In this document: positions 30,620 through 34,508 of the stretch, piece by piece
Layout of the letters: each line of letters begins with the position of its first letter
Numbering within the stretch: the first letter of the stretch is position 1
Assembly (NCBI GenBank): GCA_964202965.1
Contig: CAXNKG010000034.1
Coordinates: 1 to 34,508, forward strand
Length of the DNA stretch: 34,508 bases
Direction: 5' to 3'
Source of the DNA: CAXNKG01 sp964202965
GTDB lineage: Bacteria; Acidobacteriota; Vicinamibacteria; Vicinamibacterales; UBA2999
Made by a program: the position numbers and the translations under genes
Notes under the pieces: model-generated
The model's database searches: none
What the model saw: only the letters and a program-made list of their open reading frames with translations
Told to the model about the DNA's origin: nothing

Positions 30620-33358
30620 TCAGTTCGCCGGAACCCGCCGCTTCAGCTCCTCGGTCCAGTTCTGCACCACGACGATTCTCGGTCGAGCGGTCTCGCCAAG
30701 CTTCTCCGCTGGTGCGGGCACGACCATCAGGAACCGCTGGCCGTCGCGCGAGACGTCATAGTGGTGGCCGCCCATGTCTCCGAGTTCCTGCACATAGTCG
30801 CCTTCAAAGAGGAGCCGCGGGATGCCGGCGCGAAACGCCGGTTCCGGCTCTACGCTCACCACCATCATCTGCCGGCCGTTGCGGTAGAACAGCTCCCGTC
30901 CGCTCGACGACCACCGTGGGGACCGCCCGCCGCCAGTTGAAATCGTAATCCTGCCACCGGGCCCAGGATAGGGTGTGACATATACCTCTCCCGGTCCCGT
31001 TTCATTGGACGAATACGCGAGCCAGCGCCCATCCGGCGAGAACGCGGGGCCGCGTTCCTGAAAGGAGGTCTCCGAGAACCGCACCGGAGATTGCCCAGGC
31101 TTCACCGTGAAGATGTCGTAGCTCCCACCCACGTCATAAAACGCCAGCGTCGTGCCGTCCTGGAGCCATGACGTGGCACCCTGGTTCGTAGCGGCCTTCG
31201 TCAATTCCTCAGGCGCGCCGCTGCCGTCCGCCGGCATCCAGTAGAGCGCGCTCGCGCCGCCCGCACGCCCTGACGAGAACGCGATGCGCGACCCGTCCGG
31301 CGTCCACAGAGGCAAGGTATCAATCGCCGGGTCTGACGTCAGCCGGGTATGCGTCCCGCGTTCCACGTCAACCACCCAGATGTCCTCGTTCCCGTCCGGG
31401 CTTTGCATGGCCACGGCCACCCGCGCACCATCCGGCGAGACACGCGGCGCTCGGTACGGCGCCTGTCTGTCGCTCAGCAGCGCGGCCTTGCCGGTACGGT
31501 CTACCCACGCCAAAGTACCGACCGTGACGGCCACACCACCCGTCGCGTAGACCAACGCTCCGTCATCGGACACACTGTAGTTGGCGGTTGCGGAGCTCGT
31601 CGCGGGAGCGTTCACCCGCATGATGCCCTCGACCACGGACACCGGGCCGCCGATGACTTCCAACCGATCTGCATCGAACGCCACCGCCAGCAACGTCTCG
31701 CCCAGCGCGTAGACGAGATGCCCCGTCGGCAGATAGCGGGCGTCACTCCCACCCCGTAGAAGGACCTTCCGCTCGCCCGTACGGAGCGACTGCACGACAA
31801 TCTGGGCCTGGTCCCACCGTGTCGGTCCCTTGCCCGTCGTCACGCTGAACAGCACCGAGTCGCCGTCGGGCAGCACCCGCGGACCGTCGACCTGTTCGCC
31901 CTCACTGGCCTTGATGACGAGTTCCGGCGTACCGCCGTCGGCCGACACGCGCATGATGCCCTCGGGCTGGCCGAAGAGAATCATGTTGTCGGGTCCCCAA
32001 CTGGCGCCAAACATGTCCGCGCCACCACCCTTGACTGCACAGATGACAACTGGCGCACCGCCGCTGATGCTGACCCGCTTCAGCTCCCAACCCTGCTCAT
32101 ACGCGACGGCCTGCCCGTCAGGCGAGAAGAACGGATTCGCCAGGCCCGCCTCGGTGCCGGGAATCATCCGGGCCTGCAGCTCGTCTATCGCGCGGAGGTA
32201 AAGTCCCCCCGTCGCGTTGTAGACGATGTGACGGCCATCCGGAGAAACCGCCACGACCGACCGGCCCAGGTTTCTGAACAGGCGGCCTTCCGGGAGGGCC
32301 TGGTCGAACCGGCTGATCTCGAGCGACGCGGCGACCGGCCACAGGCTCCACGCAACAACGGCGGCGGCCGCGATTGTTACCACGATGGCCGCGGCATACG
32401 GCACCGCGCGACGCCACAGGGGTGCTCGCGGTACTGGGACTGCGACCGACATGGCAGAGAACGCCGACGGTTGCCGCATCACGAAGAGGAGGGTTGAGAC
32501 GTCCGCGATGCGTTGCCGTCGATCCTTCGTCAGACAGCCTTCGAGCAGCGCACGGATGGTCGCCGGCACGATCCGAGGAAGCGCCGACCAGTCCGGCTCC
32601 CCGCGCAGCACCGCGGCGAGGGTGTCGCTGACGTCTTCACCCTCGAACGCGCGCCTGCCGCTGAGCACTTCGTACAGCACACAGCCGAACGCCCAGATGT
32701 CGCTGCGCTTGTCGGCGGGTCGCCCCTTGGCCTGCTCCGGCGCCATGTACGCCGCCGTCCCGAGAATCACCCCGACGCCGGTCATCATGGCGGGTGTGGT
32801 AATCGTCGGCGAGGCCGTCATATCGAGCCGGCTAAAGCCGGCCCCCACATCTCGGTTGTGGAGGCCGGCTTCAGCCGGCTGTGTCAGCTTCGCGAGCCCA
32901 AAGTCGAGCACCTTCACCACGCCGTCCGGCTGGACCTTGACGTTCGCGGGCTTCAGGTCGCGGTGGATGATCCCCTGCTCGTGCGCCGCTTCGAGCGCCT
33001 CGGCAATCTGCTTCGCAATCGCGAGCGCGTCATCGACGGGAACGGCCCCGCGCGCGATCCGCTCGGCCAGCGTGTCGCCCTCGATCAGCTCGAGGACAAG
33101 GGCCCGCACAGTGCTGCTCTCCTCGAGCCCGTAGATCGCGCCGATGTTCGGGTGCTTGAGCGCCGCCAGCACCTGCGCCTCGCGCTGGAACCGTGCGAGG
33201 CGATCGGGATCGTCCGCAACGCTGTCGGGCAGGACTTTCAGTGCGACATCGCGCGCCAGCCGCGCATCGCGCGCGCGATACACCTCCCCCATCCCGCCCG
33301 CGCCGAGCGCGGACTGGATCTCATACGGACCGATGCGCGTGCCGGGTGTCAGCGCCAT
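30620..33358 (-). CDS. Ser/Thr protein kinase fused to a periplasmic TolB/PD40 beta-propeller
   Basis: 912 residues from the ATG at 33356-33358. Kinase domain 11-295 with glycine loop GAGGMGEVY (20-27), Lys41 in ALKVL, catalytic HRDLKPAN (Asp134), DFG at 152-154, APE at 206-208 and SDIWAFG. All catalytic residues are present. Between DFG and APE, residues about 160-178 are encoded by a REP-like palindrome that looks like an in-frame insertion. One membrane helix follows (about 318-342). The outer part (about 350-912) has repeated PDG blades: VSPDGRHIVYNA, FSPDGQAVAYEQ, VSPDGARVAVAM, WTPDGSRIAFSSG and FSPDGRWLAYSS. It probably senses a periplasmic ligand and phosphorylates cytoplasmic targets. 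The next gene on the strand starts 55 bp downstream. Confidence 0.93.
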   Translation of the reverse strand: MALTPGTRIGPYEIQSALGAGGMGEVYRARDARLARDVALKVLPDSVADDPDRLARFQREAQVLAALKHPNIGAIYGLEESSTVRALVLELIEGDTLAERIARGAVPVDDALAIAKQIAEALEAAHEQGIIHRDLKPANVKVQPDGVVKVLDFGLAKLTQPAEAGLHNRDVGAGFSRLDMTASPTITTPAMMTGVGVILGTAAYMAPEQAKGRPADKRSDIWAFGCVLYEVLSGRRAFEGEDVSDTLAAVLRGEPDWSALPRIVPATIRALLEGCLTKDRRQRIADVSTLLFVMRQPSAFSAMSVAVPVPRAPLWRRAVPYAAAIVVTIAAAAVVAWSLWPVAASLEISRFDQALPEGRLFRNLGRSVVAVSPDGRHIVYNATGGLYLRAIDELQARMIPGTEAGLANPFFSPDGQAVAYEQGWELKRVSISGGAPVVICAVKGGGADMFGASWGPDNMILFGQPEGIMRVSADGGTPELVIKASEGEQVDGPRVLPDGDSVLFSVTTGKGPTRWDQAQIVVQSLRTGERKVLLRGGSDARYLPTGHLVYALGETLLAVAFDADRLEVIGGPVSVVEGIMRVNAPATSSATANYSVSDDGALVYATGGVAVTVGTLAWVDRTGKAALLSDRQAPYRAPRVSPDGARVAVAMQSPDGNEDIWVVDVERGTHTRLTSDPAIDTLPLWTPDGSRIAFSSGRAGGASALYWMPADGSGAPEELTKAATNQGATSWLQDGTTLAFYDVGGSYDIFTVKPGQSPVRFSETSFQERGPAFSPDGRWLAYSSNETGPGEVYVTPYPGPGGRITISTGGGRSPRWSSSGRELFYRNGRQMMVVSVEPEPAFRAGIPRLLFEGDYVQELGDMGGHHYDVSRDGQRFLMVVPAPAEKLGETARPRIVVVQNWTEELKRRVPAN
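32826..32880. repeat. REP-like double-hairpin palindrome inside the kinase gene
   Basis: The arms at 32826-32849 and 32857-32880 are each 24 bp, match at 22 of 24 positions and enclose a 7-bp loop. Each arm itself contains a smaller hairpin (GCCGGCT, A/T-rich turn, AGCCGGC). It lies in frame in the activation segment of the kinase. Confidence 0.9.
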
Positions 33359-33493
33359 GGGAAACGCACTTTCTGCCGGCCGGGGCGAAGCTGAGGGTGG
33401 TCGAAACGTAGATTCCCGATCGTCCAGTGCATCAGGACCGGCCGGAATTCGTGCGCCGCCGAGCTGGCACGCGTCGAGCACATCAGCGCGACG

Positions 33494-33691
33494 ATGCTAC
33501 GATTGAACGCCCGACGTCGCGCGCTGGTGGCGAACAAGGTCGCCGACATCGCGAACCTGATTACCGCGGCCGTCGTCATCGGTTTCGTCATTGGCGGGCC
33601 CGCCGCTTCGGGGCCGTTGGTCCTCGGCGCAATCGCCGTGTGGCTCGCGCTTCTGGTGTTCGCCGTCTGGATCGAGGAGGAGCATTCATGA
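33494..33691 (+). CDS. Small two-helix membrane protein
   Basis: 65 residues from the ATG at 33494: a basic N-terminus (LNARRRALVANKVADIANL) and two membrane helices (about 22-38 and 42-59) ending in the acidic WIEEEHS. There is no clear ribosome binding site before the ATG; a GTG at 33527 is another possible start. The next tiny gene overlaps as ATGA and has GAGGAGG before its ATG. It is divergent from the kinase. The layout (ANKxADxANL plus two helices) recalls small DUF6722-like proteins, at low certainty. Function unknown. Confidence 0.6.
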   Translation: MLRLNARRRALVANKVADIANLITAAVVIGFVIGGPAASGPLVLGAIAVWLALLVFAVWIEEEHS

Positions 33692-33801
33692 TCAGCGCAC
33701 TTCTCGTGGGCGCCGGCATTGCGGTCGTCGTCTGGACCCTCGGCCTGCTCGACTGGTGGGCGCGCCGTCGAGGCCAGAAATCCCACCACGGCCGAGCCTG
33801 A
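33688..33801 (+). CDS. Very small single-helix membrane protein
   Basis: 37 residues: MISALLVGAGIAVVVWTLGL, then LLDWWARRRGQKSHHGRA. There is one membrane helix followed by a positive tail, so the C-terminus should face the cytoplasm. The start overlaps the stop of the preceding small gene (ATGA), and GAGGAGG (33674-33680) lies 7 bp before the ATG. The coupling and ribosome binding site support translation; the short length limits certainty. Confidence 0.5.
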   Translation: MISALLVGAGIAVVVWTLGLLDWWARRRGQKSHHGRA

Positions 33802-33820
33802 GCGCATGCTGCGGCGTGAC

Positions 33821-33844
33821 CGCGAACGCGAACCTGAACGCGAA
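33821..33844. repeat. Hexamer repeat array at the breakpoint of a kinase relic
   Basis: Four 6-bp units: CGCGAA, CGCGAA, CCTGAA, CGCGAA. It lies 14 bp beyond the point where the orphan kinase start loses similarity to kinases. Confidence 0.55.
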
Positions 33845-33858
33845 CCGAGCATCGAGAG

Positions 33859-33915
33859 CCCGAGAGCGGACTGGATTTCGTACGGGCCGAGGCGTGTGCC
33901 GGCACTCAGGCTCAT
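33859..33915 (-). pseudogene. Orphan 5-prime end of a Ser/Thr kinase gene
   Basis: An ATG at 33913-33915 opens the sequence MSLSAGTRLGPYEIQSALG, nearly the same as the first 19 residues of the full kinase (MALTPGTRIGPYEIQSALG). After this the similarity stops: the glycine loop does not follow, and the frame enters Ser/Arg-rich sequence made of short repeats. The rest of the kinase is absent. It is best read as the leftover of a deleted or recombined kinase gene beside the intact one. Confidence 0.75.
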
Positions 33916-34018
33916 GGGACGTGGAGGATTCTGCCATATCCCTTCAGATGTGCCATGGCAGATCCGTCGTGCACTTCCCGGGCGACGGGCGGCGGCACGA
34001 GTTGATCTTCAGGGAGTA

Positions 34019-34042
34019 GGCGGGCCCGCAAGAGGACCCGCC
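34019..34042 (-). terminator. Candidate terminator hairpin downstream of ahcY
   Basis: GGCGGGCCC (34019-34027) and GGACCCGCC (34034-34042) pair over 9 positions with one mismatch around a 6-base loop. It sits 35 bp past the ahcY stop on its strand. No T-run follows. Confidence 0.5.
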
Positions 34043-34052
34043 CGAATCCCGT

Positions 34053-34076
34053 AGCCCAGAGCCTAAAGCCCAGAGC

Positions 34077-34080
<4 letters not shown>
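34053..34080. repeat. Heptamer array spanning the ahcY stop codon
   Basis: Four 7-bp units: AGCCCAG, AGCCTAA, AGCCCAG, AGCCTAG. The ahcY stop codon (TAG on the minus strand, 34077-34079) is part of the first unit in the gene's direction. Confidence 0.8.

Positions 34081-34508
<428 letters not shown>

Larger units (their letters stand above)
33802..34076. other. Gene-poor interval with decayed sequence
   Basis: 275 bp between the tiny membrane gene and ahcY. It holds the kinase relic and hexamer array, a hairpin and the heptamer array at the ahcY end. No complete gene was recognised. Confidence 0.6.

Noticed and set aside
33591..34019. Plus-strand frame ending RSVVHFPGDGRRHELIFRE
   Set aside because: The start is inside the small membrane genes in another frame and the tail matches no family I recognise; it may be a gene scrap but cannot be supported.

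Overview
The window is GC-rich (roughly two thirds G+C by eye), densely packed chromosomal DNA. Several traits point to an Acidobacteriota-like bacterium, perhaps of the Vicinamibacteria: a Ser/Thr kinase fused to a periplasmic beta-propeller, many secreted proteins of no clear family, GTG and TTG starts, and scattered imperfect heptamer repeats. This placement rests on gene style and is not proven. No rRNA, tRNA, IS element, prophage or CRISPR array was recognised.

Layout. 1-536 holds the N-terminal part of an Ada-type DNA alkylation repair regulator (minus, cut by the edge), divergent from a secreted M28 zinc peptidase and a B12-binding-type radical SAM protein (628-3076). 3085-4661 holds two secreted proteins. 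4645-9998 is a minus-strand group: MFS/spermidine-synthase-like membrane protein, frameshifted aldo/keto reductase, anchored metallo-beta-lactamase-fold hydrolase and PepSY membrane protein. A short endonuclease/exonuclease/phosphatase C-terminal relic lies at its head. A 7Fe-type ferredoxin (10180-10551) converges on addB-addA (10593-17359), a RecBCD-like helicase-nuclease pair coupled by an ATGA overlap. Two small related membrane proteins follow (17732-18754).

18789-22715 is a compact minus-strand operon aat-clpS-clpA-pdxH. The first three are the transferase, adaptor and unfoldase of the bacterial N-degron pathway. gluQ diverges from aat with only 8 bp between the start codons, followed by a TPR/zinc-peptidase protein, a TTG-started RRM RNA-binding protein with a strong predicted promoter, and a flippase-like membrane protein (to 26369). 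On the minus strand 26313-30564 is a six-gene series with overlaps or tiny gaps: small protein, nucleotidyltransferase, a membrane protein carrying only a degenerate kinase N-lobe, small protein, aminotransferase and secreted protein. A full Ser/Thr kinase lies just upstream (30620-33358). Two tiny membrane ORFs, an orphan kinase 5-prime end and the C-terminal part of S-adenosylhomocysteinase (ahcY) fill the right end.

The most notable feature beyond the genes is a set of imperfect short tandem repeats. Heptamers of the form GGGCTYT (or its complement AGCCCAR) start at or within a few bases after the stop codons of several genes (ahcY, addA, the MFS gene, the aminotransferase). One array forms the signal peptide of the next gene, and further arrays lie in frame inside addA. 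A nonamer array, a hexamer array and a 55-bp REP-like double hairpin inside the kinase activation segment add to this.
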